DNA of 64,000 bases from UBA6163 sp031411655 (GTDB lineage Bacteria; Planctomycetota; Planctomycetia; Pirellulales; Pirellulaceae), in the NCBI GenBank assembly GCA_031411655.1, contig JANOBM010000175.1, forward strand, positions 12,406-76,405, in the 5' to 3' direction. Both the position numbers and the translations under genes were made by a program. The notes under the pieces were generated by a model, which was given only the letters and a program-made list of their open reading frames with translations, did no database searches and had not been told where the DNA came from. Positions 9,939 through 19,013 of this stretch are shown here, piece by piece (the first letter of the stretch is position 1; every line of letters begins with the position of its first letter).

Positions 9939-10271
9939 ATGTCAAGAATCTCTCGCCAGGGCGCTGTTCTCGTGATTCGTCCAAAAGGCGCATTGCGAGC
10001 CGACGACATCGATACGATGCGTGATGAGATTTTGCTCGAAATTCGCGGTGGGCTACCGCTGGTTGCAATCGACCTGATCGAAACACAACTGATCGATGGC
10101 GTTGGCCTTCAGTGGATAGTCGACCTTGATGACCAGTGCGGCGAACGCGGAGGAGTGGTGAGGCTTTGCAATGCTGGTGATCTTTGCCAAGACCTGCTTC
10201 GAATTACAAGCGTGGGTGACCGTATCGAGCATTTCAGCAGCCTCACCGATGCATTGCGGAGTTTTTCGTAA
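9939..10271 (+). CDS. STAS-domain (anti-anti-sigma-like) protein lacking the phospho-serine
   Basis: The 110-residue product has the length and strand-helix pattern of SpoIIAA/RsbV-type STAS proteins. The conserved loop that normally reads D-S-S-G-L-G is here IDGVGLQ (residues 52-58), so both serines are replaced (Gly54, Val55) and the classical phosphorylation switch cannot work. It starts 9 bases after the kinase gene, and its stop overlaps the ATG of the GspE-type gene (TAATG), so these genes are translationally linked. It may be a scaffold or a constitutively active partner-binding protein. Confidence 0.75.
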   Translation: MSRISRQGAVLVIRPKGALRADDIDTMRDEILLEIRGGLPLVAIDLIETQLIDGVGLQWIVDLDDQCGERGGVVRLCNAGDLCQDLLRITSVGDRIEHFSSLTDALRSFS

Positions 10272-12046
10272 TGTCGATGTTGCTGAATGAATCGCCGTCC
10301 TTATCTCGCTCCCCGTCGCTTTCGATGGGTGGTGGCACGTTGTATGGCAGAATGAAACAGCGCGTTCATCAACCGCTTGGTCAGCGCATGATCGAGGCCG
10401 GACTTCTCAAAGCGGAGGAATTAGAAACGGCTCTAGCGCATCAGAGTGTTCAGGGCAAGCGATTAGGAGAACTCGTTGCAGAACTTGGCTTGGTTGACGA
10501 GGCAAGACTTTTACCTTTGTTGGGCGAACAACTTGGCGTCCCTGGCGTTCGGTTGCGGGAAGGGCTGATCGATCCCGTCGCAATCGCTATGGTTTCACGA
10601 GAATGGGCTCAAAAACTCGCTGCATTGCCACTGATTTGCGTCCATAACGAATTGACCGTCGCGATGGCTGACCCCGATGACCTGGACGCGATCGATGCGT
10701 TGCGCAGGTTATCGGGTAAGCGAATCAGGCCTGTTTTCGCGCTACGATCAAGTATCCAGCGATTGATCGCTCGATGCTACGAAGAAAATTTTAGCGTCGA
10801 CGCGGTGACGGCCGACATGGATGTCGAATCGATTGAGGTTCATTCAACCTCCATCGACCTCGACATCAACAAGGAAATGCAACTTGCCGAAGGCAGTCCC
10901 GTTATCAATCTCGTCAATTACGCGATTATCCAAGCGGTTCGCCAAGGAGTGAGCGACATACATATTGAACCTGGTGTCAAGCACACGTCGGTTCGGTTTC
11001 GAATCGACGGTGAACTTCGCGAGATGATGCGACCCCGACGAGATCTTCACCCCGCCATCGTATCCCGTGTGAAAGTGATGGCGAAACTTGACATCGCGGA
11101 ACATCGTCAACCTCAAGACGGACGATTGCAGGTGCGTGTTGAAAAACGAGACATCGACCTCCGCGTTAGTACGCTTCCCACGGTCCTCGGTGAGAAGATA
11201 GTGATGCGAGTGCTCGATCGCCAGAATGTTACATTTGACCTGGGCTCGCTCGGATTTCCCTCCGATTCACTCGGTGTTTTTCGACGCATGCTCGCCCGCC
11301 CCCATGGTTTGGTACTGGTCACGGGCCCAACAGGCAGCGGAAAAACAACCACTCTTTACTCCGCGATTGAGCTGGTGAAAGGTGTTGAACGCAACATCAT
11401 CACGGTTGAAGATCCAGTCGAGTATCAACTGCCGATGATTAACCAGGTGCAGGTTTCCAGTGAATCAGGACTTGGTTTTGCTACCGCGCTACGCAGCATC
11501 TTGCGTCAAGATCCTGATGTCATCATGGTGGGCGAAATCCGTGATCGCGAAACCGCTGAAACGGCGATTCAAGCGGCGCTCACAGGGCACCTTGTTCTCA
11601 GCACACTTCACACCAATGACAGCGCTTCTGCCGTCACTCGATTGGTGGACATGGGCGTCGAGCCATTCAAAATATCGGCAGCATTGATCGGTGTCGTAGC
11701 GCAGCGTCTCGTTCGGACGGTTTGCAAGAGTTGTAAAGAACCCTTTTACCCACCGGCAACGTTGCTTCAGGAGCTTGAATACCAGGGCGATGCCCGACGG
11801 CAGTTTGGTCACGGAATTGGATGTCCACAGTGCTTTGAGACCGGATATCGAGGCCGAAGTGGCATCTACGAACTGCTCGAAATCGACTCAGCGATGCGAT
11901 CGCTCATTTCGCAAGGATCTGACCTAGAAACCCTCCGGAATCACCACCGTACCAGTGGCGGACGCACCATTGTGCAGGAAGCGTTACGTTTGGCTGAATT
12001 GGGGATCACCAGCATCGATGAAGTCTCGCGGCTTGCAATCGGCTGA
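10271..12046 (+). CDS. gspE: GspE/PilB-type secretion ATPase
   Basis: This 591-residue hexameric ATPase would power pseudopilus assembly. It has an N-terminal MshEN-like domain (about 35-175), the N2 region (about 205-330), Walker A GPTGSGKTT (352-360), an Asp box at about 380, Walker B around DVIMVGEIRD (416-425), a His box near 440-450 and the four-cysteine zinc site typical of GspE/PilB (Cys485, 488, 518, 521). Its start overlaps the STAS stop. Whether it serves a type II secretion system or a pilus cannot be decided from the window, which shows no secretin. Confidence 0.93.
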   Translation: MSMLLNESPSLSRSPSLSMGGGTLYGRMKQRVHQPLGQRMIEAGLLKAEELETALAHQSVQGKRLGELVAELGLVDEARLLPLLGEQLGVPGVRLREGLIDPVAIAMVSREWAQKLAALPLICVHNELTVAMADPDDLDAIDALRRLSGKRIRPVFALRSSIQRLIARCYEENFSVDAVTADMDVESIEVHSTSIDLDINKEMQLAEGSPVINLVNYAIIQAVRQGVSDIHIEPGVKHTSVRFRIDGELREMMRPRRDLHPAIVSRVKVMAKLDIAEHRQPQDGRLQVRVEKRDIDLRVSTLPTVLGEKIVMRVLDRQNVTFDLGSLGFPSDSLGVFRRMLARPHGLVLVTGPTGSGKTTTLYSAIELVKGVERNIITVEDPVEYQLPMINQVQVSSESGLGFATALRSILRQDPDVIMVGEIRDRETAETAIQAALTGHLVLSTLHTNDSASAVTRLVDMGVEPFKISAALIGVVAQRLVRTVCKSCKEPFYPPATLLQELEYQGDARRQFGHGIGCPQCFETGYRGRSGIYELLEIDSAMRSLISQGSDLETLRNHHRTSGGRTIVQEALRLAELGITSIDEVSRLAIG

Positions 12047-12150
12047 GTGATTCAAGCTGGTGAATCAAAGTACTCTCGGGTCCAGCCTGATATCTACCGT
12101 TATGCTCTACGATCAAACATCAATCAACTTTGCTCACACCCGCTGCTTTC

Positions 12151-13305
12151 ATGGCAATTGACTTTACCTACTCCAATCCTCAATCGACACCGAACGCTTG
12201 GGGCACCGCGAATGCACTCCAAGGACGCGCGGAGGAACAGGCACATGCCGACAATCTGCCAAGGAGAGGTCGTGCGGTGCCTTTGGGCGCTCTCCTGCTT
12301 GCGATCAATCAACTAGCAGTCACGAGTCGCAACGGCGTCGATCTTGCAGACTCACTCGAGATGGTATCGCGCAACTGCAAACACCCCCGCCTCGCCTTGC
12401 AAATGGCTAACATTCATACGTGCATCACCGAAGGGTGCTCTCTCTCAACAGCCATTTCTCGGTATGGCGATGGATTCCCAGCGGCTATTTCTCCGATGCT
12501 TGCGGCTGCCGAGTCGTCTGGCAATCTGCCCAAGACACTCAAGCGAATCACCGAAATGTTGCGGTCGGAGATCCAGCTCCGGGGCACGATTATTAGCGCC
12601 ATGATTTATCCCGCTATCTTGATCTCTGCATCCACCCTTGTTCTTTTGGCGATGATGTTAGGAGTAATTCCGCAGTTCTCAAAAGTGTTCGAGTCGCTCG
12701 GCAAGCCCATCCCCGCATCCACTCAAACGCTACTGTGGATTGGCATGACGCTTCGAGCGAACTGGGTATGGCTGCTGATCGGTAGCGGTGCGACCCTCCT
12801 CGCAGGTATTTCCTTTCGTCGTCATCCGGTCCTCACTCGGCCAATCCACGCGATGTTTATGCATGGTCCTATGATTCGCGAGGCTTATCGCCCATTAATG
12901 ACAGGAAGAAACTTTCGGGCGATTGCAAGTATGGTTGCTGGGGGTGTCCCATTGCTAGAAGCCTTCCGTTTGGCACGTCGGGCGACGGGCGATCCTTATT
13001 GGCAACGCATGCTCGATGACGTGATCGAGAATCTGCTACAAGGAAATCGCGCCAGTGAAGCGATGATGCAGGTCGATTTCCTTCCCGCCGAAGCCGCCTC
13101 GTTAGTTGCGACCGCAGAGAAAACAGGTCGCATGGCCGAAGTCTTAGAGGACGTGGGCCTGTTCTACGAGGAGGATGCTTCACGGCGAATCAAGCGACTT
13201 GTGGCTGCGCTGGAACCAGCGATCATCATGGTGATGGGACTCTTGGTCGCTGGGATCGTCATGTCTGTCATGCTTCCACTACTCGATGTCACAACCATCC
13301 GCTGA
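12151..13305 (+). CDS. gspF: GspF/PilC-type inner-membrane platform protein
   Basis: The 384-residue protein has the duplicated T2SSF architecture: a cytoplasmic helical domain (about 55-175), a long hydrophobic segment starting IISAMIYPAILISASTLVLL, a second membrane segment near 215, a second cytoplasmic domain (about 245-350) and a C-terminal membrane helix (IIMVMGLLVAGIVMSVMLP). GspF-type proteins couple the ATPase to the pseudopilin. I chose the ATG at 12151 over a TTG at 12130. It follows the ATPase gene by 104 bases. Confidence 0.9.
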   Translation: MAIDFTYSNPQSTPNAWGTANALQGRAEEQAHADNLPRRGRAVPLGALLLAINQLAVTSRNGVDLADSLEMVSRNCKHPRLALQMANIHTCITEGCSLSTAISRYGDGFPAAISPMLAAAESSGNLPKTLKRITEMLRSEIQLRGTIISAMIYPAILISASTLVLLAMMLGVIPQFSKVFESLGKPIPASTQTLLWIGMTLRANWVWLLIGSGATLLAGISFRRHPVLTRPIHAMFMHGPMIREAYRPLMTGRNFRAIASMVAGGVPLLEAFRLARRATGDPYWQRMLDDVIENLLQGNRASEAMMQVDFLPAEAASLVATAEKTGRMAEVLEDVGLFYEEDASRRIKRLVAALEPAIIMVMGLLVAGIVMSVMLPLLDVTTIR

Positions 13306-13348
13306 GAGGCCGATTCCACGTCGTCACATTTGATGTCGCCACGTTTGA

Positions 13349-14431
13349 TTACGTCTCGATTCTTAGCACCGGTAGCCTTCCACGCGTATCGATTCGCTCT
13401 TCGATCGCAGCGGGTGTGCTCATTGGGAGGACGTCCTCATCTTGCCAGCCAGGCTCGTAGCGATCGCCCTGCCAAGCGTCCAACTCGGTCATACGATCTT
13501 CAATTTCTTTTCGTAGTGACGACTTTTCCAAACACCATAGCGGGCCGATCAAGAAGTCGGGTGGCGCATCTCCGCTGATTCTTTCCACTATCGTATCCGG
13601 TGGAATTAACCGGAGGAAATCGATCAGCGTTTCAACATACTCGGCACGTTCCATCAGGGTCACCTGACCGCTGAGAACCTGATCGCCAAGAGGTGTGCCG
13701 CGAACTGCATAGAGATTGTGGATTTTGACGGCATGGACGCCAAGAGTCCCGATCGATCGCGCCGTATGGAGCATCATCTCACGAGTTTCCCCAGGGATGC
13801 CCAAGATGATATGAGCGCAGGTCTCGAAGCCGCGATGGCAACTTCGTTGCATGGCGTCGACCATGTGTCCATGCCGATGCGCCCGGTTCATCCAAGCCAA
13901 ACTAGCGTCGTGACGAGATTGCATCCCGTACTCCAGTGATACGTAAGTCTCCCGAGCCAACTGACTGAGTAAATCCAGAACGGGATCCGGAACGCAATCC
14001 GGCCGAGTTCCAATCGCCAAGCCTACGATCTCGGGCGAGGCAGACAACGCGAGTCGGTAAACTTCTTCCAATTGTTCGACGGGTGCATAGGTATTGGTCG
14101 CTGGCTGAAAATAGGCGATGAACCCAGCCACCTGTTTGTATCGTCGGCGGAGCGAAATCATGCCTCTGGTGAGTTGATCCGATACCGAAGCCAATCGCAC
14201 TCGTCGACTTGGACTAAACGATCGATTGTCGCAAAAGTTGCACCCGCCGCGGGCAACCGCACCGTCAACATTGGGACAGGTAAATCCCGCGTCGAGGCTA
14301 ATTCTTTGAATTCTTCCTCCAAAGCGCCGTTTGAGATCCGCACCGAAAGACCGAAAGCGAGGCAATCCATCCGTACTCTGAGGACTATCCATCACGTTTT
14401 CAGCCAATTCGAATTGAAATTCTTCTGCCAT
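13349..14431 (-). CDS. YhcC/TIGR01212-type radical SAM protein
   Basis: The 360-residue protein has the spacing characteristic of this family: Cys52, then Cys64 and Cys67 (CPNVDGAVARGGCNFC), which bind the 4Fe-4S cluster. Further family blocks are YFQPATNTYAP, the IGTRPDC motif, EYGMQSRHD and HIILGIPGET. The ATG at 14431 gives the usual N-terminus; the frame continues to 14635 but that extension overlaps the divergent FHA gene. The family's substrate is not firmly established. It converges with the GspF gene. Confidence 0.88.
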   Translation of the reverse strand: MAEEFQFELAENVMDSPQSTDGLPRFRSFGADLKRRFGGRIQRISLDAGFTCPNVDGAVARGGCNFCDNRSFSPSRRVRLASVSDQLTRGMISLRRRYKQVAGFIAYFQPATNTYAPVEQLEEVYRLALSASPEIVGLAIGTRPDCVPDPVLDLLSQLARETYVSLEYGMQSRHDASLAWMNRAHRHGHMVDAMQRSCHRGFETCAHIILGIPGETREMMLHTARSIGTLGVHAVKIHNLYAVRGTPLGDQVLSGQVTLMERAEYVETLIDFLRLIPPDTIVERISGDAPPDFLIGPLWCLEKSSLRKEIEDRMTELDAWQGDRYEPGWQDEDVLPMSTPAAIEERIDTRGRLPVLRIET

Positions 14432-14556
14432 CCGGTCTCTTTCAGTCGTTGAACTTCTCGTCACTCCAGTAAAATATAGTGAGGGAAGGCGGGGCGGGCG
14501 TTCGTCCGCCGGGGCTTGGTAGATAATTCGGCGGTTTATACACGCGAGTATCAGTA

Positions 14557-15015
14557 ATGACTTGGGACCAGAAAGTTGAGGGGCCGCTAAAATACGGCAT
14601 GTTGGTTCCCGTTGGCGGTGGAGATCCCATCCCACTGCTTAAGGACCGTTTGGTACTTGGACGGCGCGAGGGATGTGACATCGTCCTTGGATTCGCCAAC
14701 GTGTCCGGGCAGCACTGTCGAATGACCGTCGAACATGGCTACTGGTTTGTGCGCGATCTGGGAAGTCGAAACGGTACTAAAGTCGACGGACGCCCGATTA
14801 TCCGTAAACGACTTGACCCCAAATGCAAGATTTCCTTCGCTAAACACGAGTACCGAATCGAGTACGAGCCTCAAGATCTTGGGGCGTTTGGGCCACCTCC
14901 CGCGGACGACGATCACATGGAAGAGTTGATGAAAAGCTCGCTGATGGACCGAGCTGGCTTGAGTCGCCGAAGCTCGACCGATCCTTCGAAAAACCGTAAA
15001 GCGACGGATCTATAG
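14557..15015 (+). CDS. FHA-domain protein
   Basis: The first 90 residues of this 152-residue protein form an FHA phosphothreonine-binding domain: Gly35-Arg36 (LGRREGCDIVL), Ser50 and His53 (VSGQH), and Asn72 (GSRNGTKVDGRPI). The rest is charged and probably disordered. It likely binds a phosphorylated partner. No Ser/Thr kinase is encoded nearby. It is divergent from the radical SAM gene and leads a run of plus-strand genes. Confidence 0.9.
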   Translation: MTWDQKVEGPLKYGMLVPVGGGDPIPLLKDRLVLGRREGCDIVLGFANVSGQHCRMTVEHGYWFVRDLGSRNGTKVDGRPIIRKRLDPKCKISFAKHEYRIEYEPQDLGAFGPPPADDDHMEELMKSSLMDRAGLSRRSSTDPSKNRKATDL

Positions 15016-15105
15016 AGATCCGCCGGATGCGGTATAGTGGGTCGCCAATCGGACCAATGAGGAACGATCCCGACCCACTCTCTTTCGACAGGACGTAGAT
15101 TTCCG

Positions 15106-15417
15106 ATGCCGCGTTTAGCCCACCACGTATTTTTTACGCTCAACGACAACAGTGATGCGAACGTCGAAAAGCTTGTCGCTTCCTGCAAGAAGTACCTCGC
15201 CGACCACGATGGCGTCATCGATTTTTCGGTGGGGACGCGAGATACAGAGCTGAATCGCCCGGTCAACGATATCCAATTTGACGTTTCGCTCCACGTCATT
15301 TTCCGTGATCGCGCCTCCCACGACGCCTACCAAACCGCTCCCCTGCACCTCGAATTCATCGCCTTGGAAAAGGCAAATTGGAAGCAGGCTCGCGTTTTCG
15401 ACAGCTATTTGGTGTGA
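15106..15417 (+). CDS. Dabb-family (stress-responsive A/B barrel) protein
   Basis: The 103-residue product matches the Dabb domain in length and pattern: an opening LAHHVFFTLND strand, a central helix (NVEKLVASCKKYLADHDGV), the FSVGTRD strand and the FDVSLHVIFRDRASHDAYQTAPLHLEFI block. Dabb proteins are small dimeric ferredoxin-like barrels, many with unknown roles. It lies between the FHA gene and the Aas-like gene. Confidence 0.8.
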   Translation: MPRLAHHVFFTLNDNSDANVEKLVASCKKYLADHDGVIDFSVGTRDTELNRPVNDIQFDVSLHVIFRDRASHDAYQTAPLHLEFIALEKANWKQARVFDSYLV

Positions 15418-15576
15418 TGCCGACTGTCCGGCTATCGACCTTTCTTGTCATCGGCTTTCTCGTTAAAACGGCGCCGCTCCGAGAAGTTGGTGAGTAGTAG
15501 CCTATGGGATTCGGAACCGGCCGAATCCGATTTTAGCATTCGAAATCGTTGGAACACTTAGAAAGTAGGTAGTGAA

Positions 15577-17883
15577 ATGAGCCCATGGCTTTTAGTCGCA
15601 CTCGGAATCACTATCTCGCTTGCCGGTGTTGTATTTTTTGCAATCTACCAGCGTAGGACGTTTGTTCGCTGCCTGTTTTCACCGATGCTGACCCTGCTCT
15701 ACCGTGCTCGCGTCGTCGGCGTAGAAAACTTTCCACGCGACGGTGGAGTCGTGGTGCTGAGCAATCACGTTTCTTGGATCGACGGCATTTTGCTGTTGTG
15801 GCTGCTTCCGCGAAACGTTCGATTCGTAGTCGATTCGGGTAATTTTCATTCCCGAATAGCGGATTGGTTTGCTGGCGGATTCGACACGATCATGATGTCC
15901 AGCAGTCCCAAATCGGTTGGCCGCGCGCTGGTAACCGCCCGTGAAGCATTGAATCACGGGGGCGTCGTTGGCATTTTCCCTGAAGGCACGCTGACTCGTA
16001 CCGGTCACCTCCAGTCGTTCAAGCCGGGAATCACCAAGATCGTTAAAGGCACACAAGCACACCTCCTTCCTGTCTACTTGCATGGAATGTGGGGCAGCAT
16101 CTTCAGCTTCTCCGAAGGTAAATTTTTCTGGAAGCTGCCTTCGTGGCCACGGCGTGAGTTAACGCTCTACATAGATAAGCCACTGCCAGTGGATACACCG
16201 GCGGCGGCATTGCAACTGCACGTTTTGAAACTCAGCGCGCAAGCCGCGATAGGCCACCGCCATGACTATCCGGTCCTGCCCGTTGAGATCATTCGAACCT
16301 GGCGACAAGACAGCAAACGACTCAAAGTCGCCGACTCCACAGGCGTGGAGTTAAAGGGACGCGACGCGTTGATCCGCGCGCTCGCCCTTCGACGAATGCT
16401 TCGACGCGAGGTCTTGAAAGACGACGAAACTACCGTTGGCTTGTTGCTTCCACCAAGTGTTGCGGGGGTACTCGCCAATGTGGCGATGGCTTTCGACCGG
16501 CGCGTTACAGCTAATCTCAATTACACGTTATCTTCCGGCGCGGTGGACTACTGTGTTGAACAAGCAGGAATCAGAACGATCCTTTCAAGTGCCAAGTTCA
16601 TGGAGAAAATTGAACTCAAGCTGAAGGCAAAAGTCGTTGCGTTGGAAGACCTCAAAGATAAAGTCTCGCGCACCGATAAACTGGTCGCGTTTATTCAAGC
16701 AGTACTCACGCCACGATTCGTGTTGGAGATGATCCTTGGCCTCAACCGAGTCAAACCCGATGATTTACTGACCTTGATATTCACCAGCGGGTCCACCGGC
16801 AATCCGAAAGGCGTCATGCTGAGCCACGCCAATATTAGTCACAATGTTGAGGCGATCCGACGGGCAGTCCGACTCAATCACGAGGATGTGGTTTTAGGAA
16901 TTTTGCCGTTTTTCCATTCGTTCGGTTATTCGGTCACGCTTTGGGGGGTGATGACCATTGGGCCGATGGGCGTTTATCACTTCAATCCACTCGATGCCCG
17001 GCAAGTGGGAAAACTTGCGGAACGCTATGGAGCAACGGTCTTACTTGGCACACCGACATTCCTCCGCGGCTACCTGCGGCGGGTCGAACCGGCGCAGTTC
17101 TCCAAATTGAACGTAGTCGTAGTTGGGGCCGAAAAAATGCCTGCAGACTTGTTTGAAGCATTCGAAAAACAATTCGGCGTCCGCCCTGTCGAAGGATACG
17201 GTACCACGGAGCTCAGTCCGCTCGTGTCTGTCAATATTCCTCCATCTCGTTCCCAAGCAAAGTACCAGGTCGATCGCATCGAAGGATCGGTCGGACGGCC
17301 ACTTCCAGGGGTAGCTGCCCGAATTGTTTCTTCCGATGACGAGTCGATCGAAATGTCTGCTGACCAAGATGGCATGCTGTTGATCACCGGTCCTAATGTC
17401 ATGAAAGGTTACTTGGGACAAAAAGGCTTGACGGACAAGGTGATTCGCGATGGCTGGTATGTGACCGGTGACATTGCTCACATCGACGACCAAGGCTTTC
17501 TTCATATCACCGGGCGACTCAGTCGATTTTCTAAAGTTGGGGGTGAAATGGTTCCCCACATCCGCATTGAAGAAGAGATGATGAAGGCAATCGCGGATGA
17601 TCCCAACGACGAATTGATTCAGCTCTGCGTCACCGCAGTCCCCGATGAAAAACGAGGTGAACGATTGATTGTCCTGCACCTACCAACGACAAAAACACCG
17701 GACGATCTTCGCGCTGCGATAACTGCTGCGGGGCTTCCCAATTTGTTTTTACCATCCCGGGATAGTTTCTTTTTGGTAGAAAAAATACCGCTGCTAGGAA
17801 CGGGTAAGCTCGACTTAAAAGCTTCGAAGGATCTGGCGATAGAATTAGTCGCCAAACAAGACGCGGGGCCGGAGCCAGTTTAA
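15577..17883 (+). CDS. aas: Fused PlsC acyltransferase / acyl-ACP synthetase (Aas-like)
   Basis: This 768-residue fusion has an N-terminal hydrophobic anchor, a PlsC acyltransferase domain with NHVSWID (His64, Asp69) and FPEGT (134-138), and an AMP-forming ligase domain with the TSGSTGNPKG loop near residue 403, YGTTE, and TGD near 630. In E. coli, Aas re-acylates lysophosphatidylethanolamine with fatty acids activated on its ligase domain, and this protein has the same order. It lacks the MFS flippase domain found in some homologues. The DUF218 gene begins one base after its stop. Confidence 0.88.
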   Translation: MSPWLLVALGITISLAGVVFFAIYQRRTFVRCLFSPMLTLLYRARVVGVENFPRDGGVVVLSNHVSWIDGILLLWLLPRNVRFVVDSGNFHSRIADWFAGGFDTIMMSSSPKSVGRALVTAREALNHGGVVGIFPEGTLTRTGHLQSFKPGITKIVKGTQAHLLPVYLHGMWGSIFSFSEGKFFWKLPSWPRRELTLYIDKPLPVDTPAAALQLHVLKLSAQAAIGHRHDYPVLPVEIIRTWRQDSKRLKVADSTGVELKGRDALIRALALRRMLRREVLKDDETTVGLLLPPSVAGVLANVAMAFDRRVTANLNYTLSSGAVDYCVEQAGIRTILSSAKFMEKIELKLKAKVVALEDLKDKVSRTDKLVAFIQAVLTPRFVLEMILGLNRVKPDDLLTLIFTSGSTGNPKGVMLSHANISHNVEAIRRAVRLNHEDVVLGILPFFHSFGYSVTLWGVMTIGPMGVYHFNPLDARQVGKLAERYGATVLLGTPTFLRGYLRRVEPAQFSKLNVVVVGAEKMPADLFEAFEKQFGVRPVEGYGTTELSPLVSVNIPPSRSQAKYQVDRIEGSVGRPLPGVAARIVSSDDESIEMSADQDGMLLITGPNVMKGYLGQKGLTDKVIRDGWYVTGDIAHIDDQGFLHITGRLSRFSKVGGEMVPHIRIEEEMMKAIADDPNDELIQLCVTAVPDEKRGERLIVLHLPTTKTPDDLRAAITAAGLPNLFLPSRDSFFLVEKIPLLGTGKLDLKASKDLAIELVAKQDAGPEPV

Positions 17884-17884
17884 C

Positions 17885-18802
17885 GTGACGGCCTGCGGAC
17901 ACCTGAATGACCGACGCACCTACGGTTGGTTGCCAGCGATCGCCACTGCTTGCCTGGCTGGCACCATGGTCTTGATCGCATGGAAGATGGAGGGCACGCT
18001 GGCGGCGCAGCGTATCGTTGTCGACCTCGTCATGCCGATCGGCCTTGCTTGGCTCGGTACATTTGGCACGACGGTCTACCGTTTCCGATGTAATCAAAAG
18101 CATGCAGGAGCGATTTCACTCTTGTTATTCCTTTCGATCACGGTCTTGTTCAGCCCGGTGGTGAATCGAGCGATGATGAAATGGATCGAAGTTCCGCCAC
18201 CGGTCCAATCATCTCTGGCACCCGACGCACCAAGATATCGAGCGGTTGTTGTCCTCGGCGGCGGCGCATCTTTGGCACGTAATGGCGATCCCCAATTGAC
18301 GGACGACGGGCAAAGGATCGCCATGGCGGCACAGATGTGGTATGCCGGCAAAGTCGATGCCATCATCCTCACCGGGCAAGACAACTTTATTCCCGGCCTT
18401 CCTACCAGTTCCCCCGAACAACAAACTTTGCGTGATCTCTCCAATCCTGGGCGTGCGGGAATCGAACTACTCCTCTCGCTTGGTCTCCCCAAAGATCGAC
18501 TGTATCGCATTGCCGGCATCCATACGGCTGGTGAAATGGTCGAGCTTCGCAACTTCCTCGAGTCGCCTCCGAGTTCATTCCCAATCGCTGGAGAAATCGG
18601 CTTGATTACTAGTGCTTTCCATATCCCTAGAGCGATGCGACTTGCGCAGCGAGAAGGATTATTGCTGCGGCCAATTCCCGTCGCGTTCAGAATTGGTCCA
18701 GACGAACCGTGGACGGTCAATGACTTCATTCCCCGAGTGCAAGCCGGCGGACAATTCTATACCGTCTTGAGAGAATTGTTGGCGCGTGTGGTCGGGCGCT
18801 GA
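17885..18802 (+). CDS. DUF218 / ElyC-YdcF family membrane protein
   Basis: The start is the GTG at 17885, one base after the previous stop, indicating coupling. Residues 1-95 hold about three membrane helices (for example GAISLLLFLSITVLFSPVV). The DUF218 domain follows, with VVVLGGGASLA, the QMWYAGKVDAIILTGQ segment, and a later GEIGLITSAFHIPRAM block. ElyC/SanA-type proteins affect the cell envelope, and coupling to a lipid acyltransferase fits an envelope role, but the reaction is unknown. Length is 305 residues. Confidence 0.85.
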   Translation: MTACGHLNDRRTYGWLPAIATACLAGTMVLIAWKMEGTLAAQRIVVDLVMPIGLAWLGTFGTTVYRFRCNQKHAGAISLLLFLSITVLFSPVVNRAMMKWIEVPPPVQSSLAPDAPRYRAVVVLGGGASLARNGDPQLTDDGQRIAMAAQMWYAGKVDAIILTGQDNFIPGLPTSSPEQQTLRDLSNPGRAGIELLLSLGLPKDRLYRIAGIHTAGEMVELRNFLESPPSSFPIAGEIGLITSAFHIPRAMRLAQREGLLLRPIPVAFRIGPDEPWTVNDFIPRVQAGGQFYTVLRELLARVVGR

Positions 18803-19013
18803 ATGCCATCGGCACATTCGGTATTTTCGTCATAGGATGCCTTGGCGATTCGCGACTGCATGATTGTGTGCTCACTCAATGCGCGACGCGAGGTCGCCGG
18901 TGACTTTTCGGCATAGGCTTGAATGCCCTGTGCAAATGACCTGCGCCGAATACTGTTCCGGTGTTAGGAGTATCGGCGGCAGTCACATTCTTTGTTCATT
19001 GTCCCCAAACGCC

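Noticed and set aside
17041..17679. Minus-strand open frame of 212 codons
   Set aside because: It is antisense to the acyl-ACP synthetase domain of the Aas-like gene and has no recognisable motif.
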